This document shows positions 51,432 to 63,445 of a stretch of 64,000 nt of DNA, piece by piece. The stretch comes from Aphrophora alni. Lineage: Eukaryota; Arthropoda; Insecta; Hemiptera; Aphrophoridae. The position numbers and the translations under genes are program-made. The notes beneath the pieces were generated by a model. That model was not told the origin of the DNA. It was given only the letters and a program-made list of their open reading frames with translations, and searched no databases. How positions within the stretch are numbered: the stretch's first letter is position 1; the number at the start of each line of letters is the position of its first letter. Location: contig OY740768.1 of assembly GCA_963513935.1 (NCBI GenBank), forward strand, positions 40,790,368 through 40,854,367, read 5' to 3'.

Positions 51432-52480
51432 ATGGTTCGGTCAAATGGAGATTTAGTAGAAAAGATTATGCTTTATGGTGAAGCAAGGAGAAATTCGCAC
51501 GGGACTGTACGTTTATTTACCGCTGCATATTCATATAGTTCCGTAGATAGGGCATAAGTAAGGTAACTCGTTAGCAAATTTAGAACGACATTCAGGGTTA
51601 AAGATGCTCCGCGATCAGGTTGCCTCCTGTAACAACAGACGAAGTTCAAGTTGGAGTGTTAGCAAATGTTGTCGTGAGTCCTAATGGATCACTACGGTCG
51701 ACCGCACTCGAAATTGCTATTTCAAAAAATAGTGTACAAACGAAATAACTTTCACCCATACAAAGTACACCTTTTTCAAGAAATTAATGAAGATGACCCT
51801 GACGGCAGACTTCAGTTTGTGAGGAGATACTACAAAAGAAGATAGAGAACAATATTAACTCAACTATGTTTAAGTTATGAAGCTTCGTTTTCTTTACAGG
51901 GAACAGACAATCGGCACAATTGCCGTTATTATTCTGACGTTAAACCTCACTGGATGGTGAAGTCTACACCCAACGGCCACAAAAATTAAATGTTTAACCA
52001 GGAACTTTGGTTGAATCTGTTGCTGGACCTTTTTTTATCGCTGAAAATTTGAATGTAGTGAACTACTTAGAAAAGTTACAAGAAAACATTGTTCCAGCAA
52101 TAAATGAAATAGTTCAAGATACTTTTAAACCTCTATTTCAACAGGATAGCGCTCCACGAAACTACAACATTGATGTTCGAACTTTCCTGAACGAGCAGTT
52201 TCCAGAAAGATGCATTGGTCGACGTGGTGCTATAGAGTGATCACCTCGTTCACCAGATTTTTCACCACTTGATTTTTTTCTTTTGGATGTTTCTCAAAAA
52301 TAAAGTTTATGCGACGAAAGCACAAAACCTTGATGACTTAAGGACAAGAATTGAAAACGTCCAAGTGTTTGTCCTAGTGTTGCGTAGGATGAACTTAAAG
52401 ACCTCTAGTTTGCACCATTCTTCTTTTTTTATCAAGGCCATTAAAATGATGTATCACTCAGTAGGGGTTTATATGTAAAC
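51432..52480 (+). pseudogene. Broken Tc1/mariner-superfamily transposase
   Basis: ATG 51432 opens MVRSNGDLVEKIMLYGEARR, a DUF4817-like N-terminus. Across several frameshifts the usual order of this DDE family follows: a VKDAPRSG hinge near 51600, an FHPYKVHLFQEINEDDPDGR block near 51750, and RHNCRYYSDVKPHWMV near 51915. An intact run GPFFIAENLNVVNYLEKLQE to IGRRGAIE spans about 52025-52240. It includes FQQDSAPRNY with the second catalytic Asp. The first catalytic block reads LSYEASF where an Asp is expected (Asp to Tyr), and GRRGAIE is followed by TGA where Trp is expected. LDFFL near 52270 marks the third motif. Inactive; terminal inverted repeats were not found. Confidence 0.85.
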
Positions 52481-52674
52481 ATTTTGACATACCCCAAACC
52501 CTGTTTTTGGAGTGGGCTTCAATTTTTAAAAATACAAAAAGACACCATCTTTGGTCATTTTACATTCCCTGAAGTAAATATTGTTATTTGCACCCGTTCA
52601 AAAATTGATAGAATGTGGGGGAGGGACTTTTTGAGAAAGTTCTAGAAATAGATTAGTTTTGGGTGAATATGGAC

Positions 52675-52741
<67 letters not shown>

Positions 52742-53004
52742 GACAATGAAAACGGAATTATTATTATTGCCAAAATGTGCCTTCTTATTTCTGCCATTAA
52801 TATTAAGTTTTGTTTCTAGTCACACAAAAATATTTCAAGTAAAATAATGATATATAAAGATATTAAAAGTACAGACTTTCAAACTGTCTACCTATTTATA
52901 TATCTTTTAAATAAAGAAAACAACAAACATTTGACTTGCTTGTGAATGAAAATTACAAATTTTAACAAAATCTTGAGTATGGAGAGAAAATTTTGCACTT
53001 GATT
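52481..53004. other. Flank with (TA)n tract, part of large repeat
   Basis: A (TA)n tract lies at about 52676-52737. TTTTGGGTGAATATGGACGT just before it matches about 45990. No gene is seen. Confidence 0.6.
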
Positions 53005-53008
53005 AACT

Positions 53009-54832
53009 TATAACGATATCGCGTTATCAAATAAATAATAAAATAAAGGATAACAACGATCTCTATAAAAAATGAGTAATTACATTTAACTTATGATATA
53101 AAGGGGAAACTAAATTAAATAATAGAAAAATAATGAACAACTAGTATCATCTGGTAACAGAAAATATTATTTTAACAAAAATAAAAATCAAAAGGACATC
53201 TGTGCACAACAAATTAGGAGAGAAAGCGTGCAAAGAGAAAAGAAGCCGTTTCGCTAACCTTGTAGTGTACACGTGCTAACGTTAAACAATTTGTAACGGT
53301 ATCTAAAGGGAGATTTTATGTCACGCAGCTGGATCTATAAAAAAAAGAGAAATCTACAGGGTGAGAGACCTGATGGGACACGCTAGAAAGCATAACGGTA
53401 CTTCTAAAAAACATGAGAAACCGACAAAAGGAATTAGGTCGGCCAATCGGAAAACAGCCACATGGTGAAAGCTAACGAATTAAAAAAAATACAGCCACTA
53501 GGAAAAAAGAACAACATCTGGGGAGAAATCGAGAATTCAGCGAGCGAATCGGAGGAGTGAAAGCGAAGGAAAGTTTGGGAAGAAGGGAGAGGTTTTTGGC
53601 GTCGAAAATTTGAAGAGGAGTCTAAAATCTAGAGTGGTGAGGAGAGGTCTTAGGGACAGAGATCATTCTGTGGGACAGAGAAAGGGAGTTAGATTGACCA
53701 CGAGACTAGGGTTCTCTGTGTCAATACGTCGAGAAAATTAATTAGTTGAATCAAAGTTGAAAAGAGAGTTAGTAGTTTTTAGTCAAAAGTTTGTTGAGAT
53801 TTTGGAGCAGATTAAAATATTTGGAAGAATTGTTCGAGAGAAGAGTCGGAGGATCTAATTCATCGCCAGTGGAGACTTGGGGAGGATCATCAGTCCGAAT
53901 TCCAGGATTAAGTTGTTGGAGATAGTGTGTGGAGTGTTTTGTTTTTTTATATATCTAAATCAAATTTAAAGCCATCGTTGTGTTGTGTGTGGAAAGTGTC
54001 TCGTCGATCAAAATTGGAAAGCAGTACCAACGATAAGTACAATTTAAAATTCTTGTTCACTTTAAAATTATAAATTCATTTTTCTAAAATAATTCACTTT
54101 AATTGAGCCATAAAAGAACCTAACGACCCTAAAAAGAGATAAGAGAATTAATTAAATAAATTAATAACTAACAAATTGAATAAAGATTATAATAAAGTTT
54201 AATTTTGTAAAGGAAATAATTGTTTGTGTATAAAAAAAAATAAAGGTAATTCAAATTACAGATTAATTTCATTAAAAATAACGCCAATTGTGGAAACTTG
54301 ATGTTTTTTTTAGTAATAAAGTCTAACATAAGGAAAGACAATTAGTTAAGATAAATTTGTATATTACATAACATTAAGGAATGCTTGTGGAATGAATGAA
54401 GAAATTTTAGACACTAATGGAATAGATGTATGTTTTTATGATTCTTTGACATGTTGCTTAAATAAATTAAGGTTTGTTTTTTAAGTAATACGTTGTGTCA
54501 GGTGTGTTATTTATATTTCCACATTTTGCAAGTTTAGGAACAACTAAACATATAGCAGGTAATTAAAATAATATTGAATTATTAATATCTAATAATAATT
54601 ATTATTCAAAATATTCAAAATAAATAAATTAACTTAAATAAACATATATATAACGTCTCAAATGTTATATTTGGCGCACCAACGTTTGGGCAAGAATAAA
54701 TTAAATTAAATCAAAATTAAATAATATAGCAAACTTGCGTTTAGTTATATTTTGGCTCACCAACGTGTGGCTTTTTAAAATAAATAGTAAATTAAGATTA
54801 AAAATAATATAGCAAACTTGCGTTTAGTTATA
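53009..54832 (+). mobile_element. E3: solo LTR of the same family
   Basis: 1824 bp, starting TATAACGATATCGCG and ending GTTATA. It is flanked by the target duplication AACT (53005-53008 and 54833-54836). It splits a block Q copy: TTGATTAACT on the left and AACTGGATGTCCG on the right rejoin to the uninterrupted form seen at 59065. The sequence is close to the E1 LTR with scattered substitutions and indels, so it is older than E1. No internal region remains, as expected after recombination between LTRs. Confidence 0.93.
54670..54832 (+). promoter_or_regulatory. Two PBS-like modules at the end of the E3 LTR
   Basis: Module 1 is 54670-54749 (TTTGGCGCACCAACGTTTGG...) and module 2 is 54750-54832 (TTTTGGCTCACCAACGTGTG...). 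Both end TTTAGTTATA. They correspond one-to-one to the first two modules of E1; E1's third module is absent, and the LTR stops exactly at the module boundary. Confidence 0.88.
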
Positions 54833-55135
54833 AACTGGATGTCCGTTTTGAACTATGTGTACATAACAGAAGTAGATAGAGTTGTGCACGTTGTAGTAGA
54901 ATATTCAAAAGACAAAATTTCGACATTTACACTCTACTGGATTTGTTATATCAAGTCAACGTCGTTGCATTATTCAAGCTTGGAAACACATTAGCAGGAG
55001 TGTGAAGGTGCCAATGTTTTCATACACTAAGAATGTATTCAAGACAAAATTTTCCATCTCAACTCTCTTCCGTGCTCAAAAAATAATAAACACCTCAACT
55101 ATTCCAAATCAGAAAGATTTCTTCGTAAATATTTT
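54833..55135 (+). repeat. Block Q, copy 3 (split by E3)
   Basis: Continues the block interrupted by E3. GTGTGAAGGTGCCAATGTTT and TTTTCCATCTCAACTCTCTT match copy 2 closely. Confidence 0.85.
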
Positions 55136-57419
55136 TCATGAAAATATTTATTGAGCAATTCTTAACCTCAGACTAACACATCCTTCGAAAGTAGTATATG
55201 AGTTCTTAATAGTTTTGAGTATGTCTTATGTAACTAATCGCATATATTATGATATATCATAACAGTGACGAAAACTATCAAAACAAACAAATTTAATAAT
55301 ATTTTAATGATTAATTTGTATTATATGAAAAATTTATTAATATGAATTTTAATTCCTTACTACGACTTTATTTTATTTTACACTTTTTCATGTATTTATT
55401 TTAAAGTAAGGTTTATTTCAACATCGGTAGAGTATAATATAGGTCTACTTTATTCAGTTTAACATAACTAAATACAATTGAAGAAAACTTACATCATTTA
55501 AATGAAAATAATTTTCTTTATGATGAAACATATACATTAATAATATAAATAAGGCAGTACGTATATATGATATAAGTTAGTCAAATGAAAAACCATTGCA
55601 AATTTATAAACAAAAATTTACTCTAAAAATATACCAAAACGTTATGAATATTTTCAATGATACTAAGCTCTCGTTGAAGAACTTTATCATTATCAATGAA
55701 CAATCATCTATAGACTCGTTAATTTTAAATAAATTGTTTTATAAAATCGATTCAAGAACTAAACCCTGTATATGTTTTGTATGAAGAAGTAGTAAAACAT
55801 TACTACTAATGTATTTTCGTAAAACATTACATTTTACAATAAACAATAACAGTTATTTATCTACATTGCTAATTTGTGTATCATAACAATTGAAGATGAT
55901 GGTGACTTAATTAGCTTGTTACAAAACGAGTGTGAAATGTACGAACGTTTTGGTGATTGAAGTTTCCACAAGTGTAAGTTATTTAGATATATTAAGGGGC
56001 TAATTAAAACTTTCTTGGAACAAAAATTATTCAGTATACAAGGACATTATTTATGCCACTTGAAAGTTTAAAGTTTCTCCGCATGATAAAGTACAAGGTT
56101 GAATGCAATAAGACTAAGAAAGCACTTTGGAAAATGTTATTAAGTGTTAAGCATACTTATTCTGTTTTAGATTTATATTTGTAACATTGATGGTGAGATA
56201 ACAAAAACAACAATTGGAGTGAGTCATAAGACCCTAATATTAAAATAAAAAGGTTCATGATCTTTTAAGCATCGTTTAAGAACGTCATCTTAGTCTTACT
56301 AACTGACATACACATTAGTGTATAGTGAATTTAGAAGAGCTTTGAAACACAACGATAAATAATATATTACTTGTTGATAATACAAAATAATATCTCACAT
56401 CTCCGATACTTCTTCGTTCATATTACATCTCAATTGTAATTAATTATGAACAGTTTTCATAGAAGTCACATTTAGTACTGTTAACTGAGAAGAGCTTAAA
56501 GATGAAACAATAATATAATACGTTATCGTCAGTATTTTTTGTTATTCTTTCTGTTGCTTAACGGCTTTAAATTATATCCGTTAAATTAGTAACGATGAGG
56601 AAGTAGATAACTACGATGATAATAGATAATCATGTAAGGACGAATGACATCAACCGGATTCAAACATTTGTAAGTTAATCTTTGACGCTTTATTAGTCTG
56701 AACTGCAATGTTTAAGCTCGTGGTCTGCCAACTGAACCATATTATTCTCCATGTATAAAATTTTTGTGAAGAGTATTTTATTTATATTCCTTACCAATAG
56801 AGTGGATTCTGTATCAACAAATGGAGACTTCAAACTTTTTCCAATTCTGAATTATGTTAACAAAAGATGAGTTTTATATCTGCCATTAAAATTAATTTTT
56901 TACACTTTTAAAAATCCGAAAATATGTTAAGTATTATCAGTTCATAACAAAGGGATAGTACTAACAAAGGGACACCGCATTTTGAATTCTGACAAAATAG
57001 AAAGCTATTTCGATAAAAGAATTTGGGGATGTTTTCTAAAAATACAAAACTTTAAACATATGGGAAAAAAACAGTTAAATCATTATAACATCATCATTTA
57101 ACATGATAACAATCAAAATAATAAAATCTGAAGACTAACTTACATCATTGTTAAAATGCTCTAGCTTCTAGTGTACCAAAACATTAAAAAAATTATAATT
57201 TCCATCGTAATACTTTAATTAATACATAATCGGGAAGTAACATTATGTTAATTGTTAAATGTTAAAAGATAAATAATTAAATAACGCAACACATTAAACA
57301 ATTTAATATTCTAAACATTACCATTATTTAAAAAATATGAATTACTAAACCAAATATTAAAATAACAAAAACAAATGACACAAAAACAACCAGAAACACT
57401 ATAACAAATAAGTTTAGAA
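55136..57419. other. AT-rich part of the large repeat, no gene
   Basis: Matches 46.6-48.5 kb in order at several short landmarks. No coding region or RNA gene is recognised. Confidence 0.5.
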
Positions 57420-57590
57420 ATCCTGGAAAACTCTAATATAATCTACTTCTCTTGTTATATCTTCTGATTTTGGACTCCATTACGCACCTCTTTGCTCCTA
57501 TATTTGCACTTCTAAGGCTGAAATCTCATTACTACATCCAACATTAATGTTCTTTATGATACTTTCTTTCTTTCTTTAAACACCGTATAC
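57420..57590 (+). repeat. Block R, copy 3
   Basis: CTTGTTATATCTTCTGATTT, GGACTCCATTACGCACCTCT and GGCTGAAATCTCATTACTAC align with the other R blocks. Confidence 0.85.
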
Positions 57591-58309
57591 ATACAATTAT
57601 ACAAACTAAATACTTTTCAAAAATGTATTGCATTACTTATTAAATATAATATTACATACCAATTCAAAATGTAATATTTTAAAAATTTGTTTTTTTTTTG
57701 CAAAAATATAAAATGAATTAAAAACTTTAAATATTCATAAATGCAAAGTGAAGAGAATAAGTGATAGAAAATGGGTGAGAGAAAAGAAAGTGCATTTTAG
57801 GAGCGAAAGGATTTACAAATAAACTATTAAAGCCTTCAAAATATAAAAGTACATCTTTTTTTATTTATTGGGAGGGGGTAACGTAAATTTAAAGTTAGAA
57901 ATGTTTTGATAATAGTAAAAAAAGAAAGACAATAGAATCATCTTGTAGGGACGCTGCCACAGAGGTGCATTTCGGTAATCTATTTGCGAAAACTAATTCG
58001 TATACACTGTTTTAGCCCCACGAACCACCGTATAAGCTCATTCCTCCTCTTACCAGAAACATAAGAAAAAATGCAGGATATTTTTTAGTCTTAAGCGTAA
58101 ATAATAATAGAAACAGAAATATGAATCATTTTAACCGTCTAAATGGTTTTCAAACCATGTCCGTAATATCATATAACTAAATCATTATAATATTGAATAA
58201 ATATCATGTTTACTATAGAACAAAACTTTAAGGTATTGTCTAAATATAAAACAACACGGTAAAATTAAAAGCATAGAAAATAGTAAAACATGATTCCAAC
58301 AAAATTAAT

Positions 58310-58690
58310 AACTTTCAGAAGTTTGAAGTTTTCCAGAATTTCAAACTTTCAGCCAACCACAGCGGGACTATATTAGTCTAGTGACATGAAAAATTTCCAG
58401 AAACTTAAGTTTTTCTTTCTCTACGACAGTTTTAATTAAGTACCTAATTAAAATCAAACATACATAAGAAGTACTAGAAACTTCATATTTTCTCCCCCAC
58501 TTAATAGAAATTCTTTAATAATTTATGAAAACTTTCCCTTAGATATCAAATATAATAAAATTTTAATTACGATACATTATGCAATTGATGAAGTACATGA
58601 ACAGGATATAAAGTTTGCTTAGAACATGTTAAAGCATTCTGTTACTGCAAAGTTATTGTTATTTCTTTCAAAAGTATACATTTCTTGTAA
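58310..58690 (+). repeat. Block P, copy 2
   Basis: AGTTTGAAGTTTTCCAGAAT, TATATTAGTCTAGTGACATG and TACCTAATTAAAATCAAACA match copy 1. It follows block R at ~900 bp. Confidence 0.85.
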
Positions 58691-59064
58691 TATGTAATTT
58701 TAATAATAATTATAAATTCCTTTTGGGTTTTTTTATAAATATCCGGCATATATAAATTCAACATAACTAAGTTATACAGGACAAATTTTGGGAGAATTTC
58801 AAAATTGGAAGGTTTCTATAAAAAATAATATTTTGAAAGAAAAGGTCATATTATTGTTTGTCATATAATTAAGGTCTACTCCAGAATTGTTTGTTATATT
58901 CTACCTACTGTTAATATTAAAGAATGCTTAAATACACAAAGTCATAATATGATTATGAATAACATTAATATGACTTTTTAGTAACAAGGTCAAAAGCTGG
59001 TGAAAGCATCTATACCTCTGTCTGTCTGTGTGTGTGTGTGTGTGTGTTTGAACATTATTTGAAG
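58691..59064. other. AT-rich DNA with a short (GT)n tract
   Basis: (GT)n at about 59028-59047; otherwise nothing recognised. Confidence 0.5.
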
Positions 59065-59260
59065 ATTGATTAACTGGATAGTCCGTTTTTAATATTAATC
59101 TCACTTGCCAAAAAGTTATTTAATGAAGCAAACTATTTGGTGTTCAAATATTCATAAAACTGTGAAATAACTTTCAAATATAGCAAACAATTTTAAAAAC
59201 AGAATATCACAAATATTTTCTGATGTAAAAAACTAATTTTCTCGTTATAACTTCTTGTTC
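59065..59260 (+). repeat. Block Q, copy 4 (uninterrupted)
   Basis: TTGATTAACTGGATAGTCCG is the intact form of the site into which E3 inserted in copy 3. AATGAAGCAAACTATTTGGT then matches copy 1. Confidence 0.7.
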
Positions 59261-61424
59261 CTGAAAATGGGCTTTTAGAGGATATCTTCGAAATTGTAAA
59301 TGTCAATAACAATCGTGTATTTTGTCCTTTTAACGGTCTTATCTAGAAGTGGCTATAATTAGAAATTCATTGGCAAATATTAAAAGAACATCTTTTTTTT
59401 ATGCTCTTGAAAACAATAAATTGACAAATTATGTAACATTTCCTTCACTTGATTTTAGTGAAGTGTATGTTTTTATAAGCCTAAGGAATTTAATGAAGAA
59501 AATTTCTTAATTAAATCTAGAGAAAATGGTTTAAAGAGTGTAATTCACATTTTAAAGGTTCGCAGTTTCTATTACAAGATACATTATATGTAGATGAAAA
59601 CTGAAAGATTTTCATACACTTTTGAAATGTTAGCAATTTAATCTTAAATCTTAAAATATAAATTCTCTGATTAAATTTCATGAAAATACAGTAAAGAGAT
59701 TTATGAGTTTTATGTCTTTATTATTATTCCAAAATAAAAAGCTTGACAAGTAGCCATATTTGTACAGCCCGCTATTTGGTATTGGAGTAAGTAAGCGACT
59801 TGTATATGCGGAAATTTTTTCTACCATTCAATGTTTATAAAATGACGTATCATTTGATGAGGTTTTAAAAACTTTAGTTATATAATAGTTAAAATTTTGT
59901 GAAAAACTATGGGTTGCTCTTCAAAAACTCCAGATTGAAAAGAGGAGTACATTTACCTCATATTCAGAAAGTAGTGTTTTTACCAAAAAAAAAAAAAAGT
60001 TGGTCAAATGAAAAGATATTTCTCAAACGAACATTTACCAAGCGTTTATAAACATTTTAATGGTGTTAAGACCTTTGAGTCATTGGTATAAAAACATTGC
60101 ACGAACTTTCTCAAATACTTTTTTTAAACCGATTGAAACTAGAAATATGTGTAAATATAACAACAAATACAGTATATCAATATTACTTGTATATAAATTA
60201 TTCTATAGGTGTCTCATTTTTGGTTTTTTCAATTAGTTCTGGAAGAGTAATTAATGTAAATTTAAGTTTTGGTTGTTATCCTGATTTTATTTAAATTTGG
60301 TCATATGCTGCAGATCACATAGACGCCCTAACTTTCTTCGTTTTTCAATCGCACTTATATCTAATATTTTATTAGATCTTTTTTTGGTTGGTGAAATTAT
60401 ACTGATAAAAACGAATGACAGAAGGTATAGTACATGGAAAATATCATTCACTCCTTTTTTTTTAATTGGTTTTTAATTTAAAACATTTTCCCATGTTTTT
60501 TAATGTTTATAAAACTATAAGTTCTATAAACGTATTGAGTTTAGGAAAGCCAACCATATTTATAAGATTTATTAGATACGTTCATTTAAGTATTTCTAAT
60601 AAAGACAAGAAACAATATTTTACGGATATTTAAGTTATGGTGAAAGGCACGTGATTTTTTTTTCCTGTTCGCAATTGCCTACTATAAAATGAGTACAATC
60701 AAAATAATTTAACTATTTTCTTGTTTGTTTATTGTTACCGTATAGTATAATAATCAGCTCCGTGTCCATCAAAATTTATGGTCATAAATTTACTAATAAC
60801 CTGTTACAAATCGTATAACTACATATTATGATTATTACGAAACCTATAATATCTTCGTTGTTCTATTTTACAATCATGATTTTGACCTAGAGCGAAAAGC
60901 TACATATTCTAGAGGTCAGTTTGCCGGACATGGAGATTATATAATAATTTTAATACTGTTGTTACATTTAATGGAACATCATATAAACACAATTAATACA
61001 ATTTGGGAATTTTGTTTCTTCATGTTACACAAAGTTTCAGTGGATATTTCGCTTCGACTTTATAAACATGTACATTCTTCCCCATTATTCCAGAACTACT
61101 TTGCATTAAGCATTTCATCAACATTTTCAGTTTGAAGAACATCCTATGATATGTTCACTTATTTTAATAAGTTTATATTCCTTTCTTTTTCGAATATCGT
61201 ATAAGAACTCAATTTTCGCCGGTATTAGTTATTTAACAAATAATTTCAGATTAACATTATATTTCAAAGTATAGTTTTTAATATACTTTCTAATAGATTG
61301 ACTCACAATATAGTGAATGCTCATGTATAAGGTCACATAAATTCAGGGGTTTAAATGAAATTCTCCTAAACAGTAAATTTTTAAGTTCCAAATTATTTAC
61401 TAATATTGACATTTTAAATTTTGC
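59261..61424. other. AT-rich DNA, no gene seen
   Basis: No supported coding region. Only homopolymer runs, for example A near 59985-59998. Confidence 0.5.
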
Positions 61425-61570
61425 CCGCTTCAAACATTTCCCTCTTGTTGTAGCTTATGATTTTGAACTCCATTACGCTCCCCTTTCCTCGATAATTTGT
61501 TATACTTCTAATGCTAAAATCTCATTGGTGAATCTGACATTGGTTGATATCAATATTTTTAATAGTCTTT
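61425..61570 (+). repeat. Block R, copy 4
   Basis: CCTCTTGTTGTAGCTTATGA, CTCCATTACGCTCCCCTTTC and GCTAAAATCTCATTGGTGAA align with the other three R blocks. Confidence 0.85.
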
Positions 61571-62340
61571 ATTATATATTTTTCCCCTTTTCCTTCAGGA
61601 ACAGGATAAATAAATATTTCTCTATATTACTTTCTAAAATAATATTCAATTAAATTTTTCTATTTAATTAGTATTTTTAAAAGTTTATTAATTAAATGTC
61701 AAAATAATATATTTAATATTAATAGAACAGATAGATAGAAGATTGTGAAGAAAGAGGGACGTGACGCAAAAGTTATGTTTTATATAAGAAATGAAATTTA
61801 ATAAAACTATCTTGTAGGTGTACTGTAACTTCTCAGGAGTATATTTTAATACTAAAGTAAATTAGGGAAACTTTACTTGTTTTAAAACCAAGGACCTAAA
61901 ACTATTCATATATTGAAGAACTGGGAATATAATATATAAAATATTTCTCATCACAAATGTAATATAAATTATCGACAAGAACAATCTCGGCTACGAACAA
62001 TGACTACAACAGAAATATGCTATACGAGTATGTAGTTAAATATGAAGACTGTTCATTCCAGTAACCAAACAAGTTATATTGTTTGATTATTTCGTCCCTT
62101 TCATGGTATATTATTGTTTTCAAACATTCAAAATGGTACATTTCCAGTTATTACCCAATTCATGGGTCATGTCTATACTTACTCTGCTAATTCTACCATA
62201 AGATTTCTTTGTTTTGGTTAAGTTTTTGTTTAATGGCTTCTCACATTCAACTGAAAATTCGCACATTATGAACACACACAATTCAAACTAACAAACAATA
62301 AATAATAAAGATAAACAGAACTAAGAAACTTAATATATTA
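61571..62340. other. AT-rich part of the large repeat, no gene
   Basis: ATCTTGTAGGTGTACTGTAA near 61810 resembles the post-R region of copy 3 (about 57942). Nothing else is recognised. Confidence 0.5.
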
Positions 62341-62532
62341 ATATGACTTACTGTCAAAAATAGTCAATATTATTTTGTTTTTAATCCCGCATTACGGGCG
62401 TTACGGCATATTCATTCATTAATGAGTGCTTGCTGGGTAGTTCCTGTTGTCTATTCGCTGGAATGGCCGAAACGGCCGTAGTGCGGTATTAAAAACAAAA
62501 GAATATTGACTATTGTTGACGGTAAGTCATAT
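62341..62532. mobile_element. MITE with ~57-bp terminal inverted repeats
   Basis: ATATGACTTACTGTCAAAAA at the left is mirrored by the complement of the right end (ATATGACTTACCGTCAACAA...). Pairing continues for ~57 bp with about five mismatches, to CCGCATTACGG against CCGCACTACGG. The element is flanked by TA on both sides, as for Tc1/mariner-type targets. The centre is GC-rich and includes GGCCGAAACGGCC. It is non-coding, so it would need a transposase in trans. Confidence 0.8.
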
Positions 62533-63084
62533 TATTATATTTTAGTATTAATCACAATCTAGTCCGAATGGCGATAGCAAATATGGTAAAAACTTAACTT
62601 TTAAAGCACGCGAGCACACTTGCATTTAGACTGTAAACGAAAATGAACTAAGCACAACAATTCTGGACGTGCCCAGTTCTTTCTGTATTGTTGGCGCGAC
62701 TAGAACATTCTGTGAGTGTGTATGCAATTTTATAACGTCTTTATCTCTGTCACCAACCCTGTTATTTACGTATAAGTTTAATTAGAACGTAGTTTACAGA
62801 ATTGGCCACTAGAATGCATCAAAAACTCATTTTACAATAAAATGGACTTGACCCGTTCTTTCCGTGGAGTCTTTAATTTACATCAGGCACGTCTTTATTG
62901 ATACTAATAATTGGATAATAAAAATGAACCAATCGTTTGAACAGAAACCATGTCGATAATAATATAAAATTATTCCTTAAAATATTGAGTACGTTTCATA
63001 TTATTTATTATCTTATAAAGCTTTAAAACTTTGTCGAAATATAAATAAAAAAGATTTCTTTAGAAAGTCCAGAATAGTTTTGCA
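62533..63084. other. AT-rich DNA, no gene seen
   Basis: No gene or repeat recognised. Confidence 0.5.
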
Positions 63085-63445
63085 CACAGTCACAACCATA
63101 AAATGTTCCCAAGCTGGAGTTGTACACAATTTCAAATTCTCCACCAACCAAACAAGCGGAACTGTAGTGGCCTGACAAATTTCCACAGACGTAAGCATTC
63201 CTTTCTCTACGATATTTTTAATGAAGTACCTAATTAAAATCAAACACACAAAGTAACTGTTTCCCCTCCTATTTCTTCAAGATTTCTTAAACAATTTAGG
63301 AAAACTTGTTGTATACGTTAAATTTAAAAACTTTAATTACATACAATTATGGAGATGATCAAGTGTATGAACAGGGTAGGAAGTTTTGTTTGAAACTAAG
63401 TGTTAGAACTTTCTTATAATACACATTTCTTATTATTAACTACAA
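63085..63445 (+). repeat. Block P, copy 3
   Basis: CAAACAAGCGGAACTGTAGT, GAAGTACCTAATTAAAATCA and AAGTGTATGAACAGGGTAGG match copies 1 and 2 in order. Confidence 0.8.
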
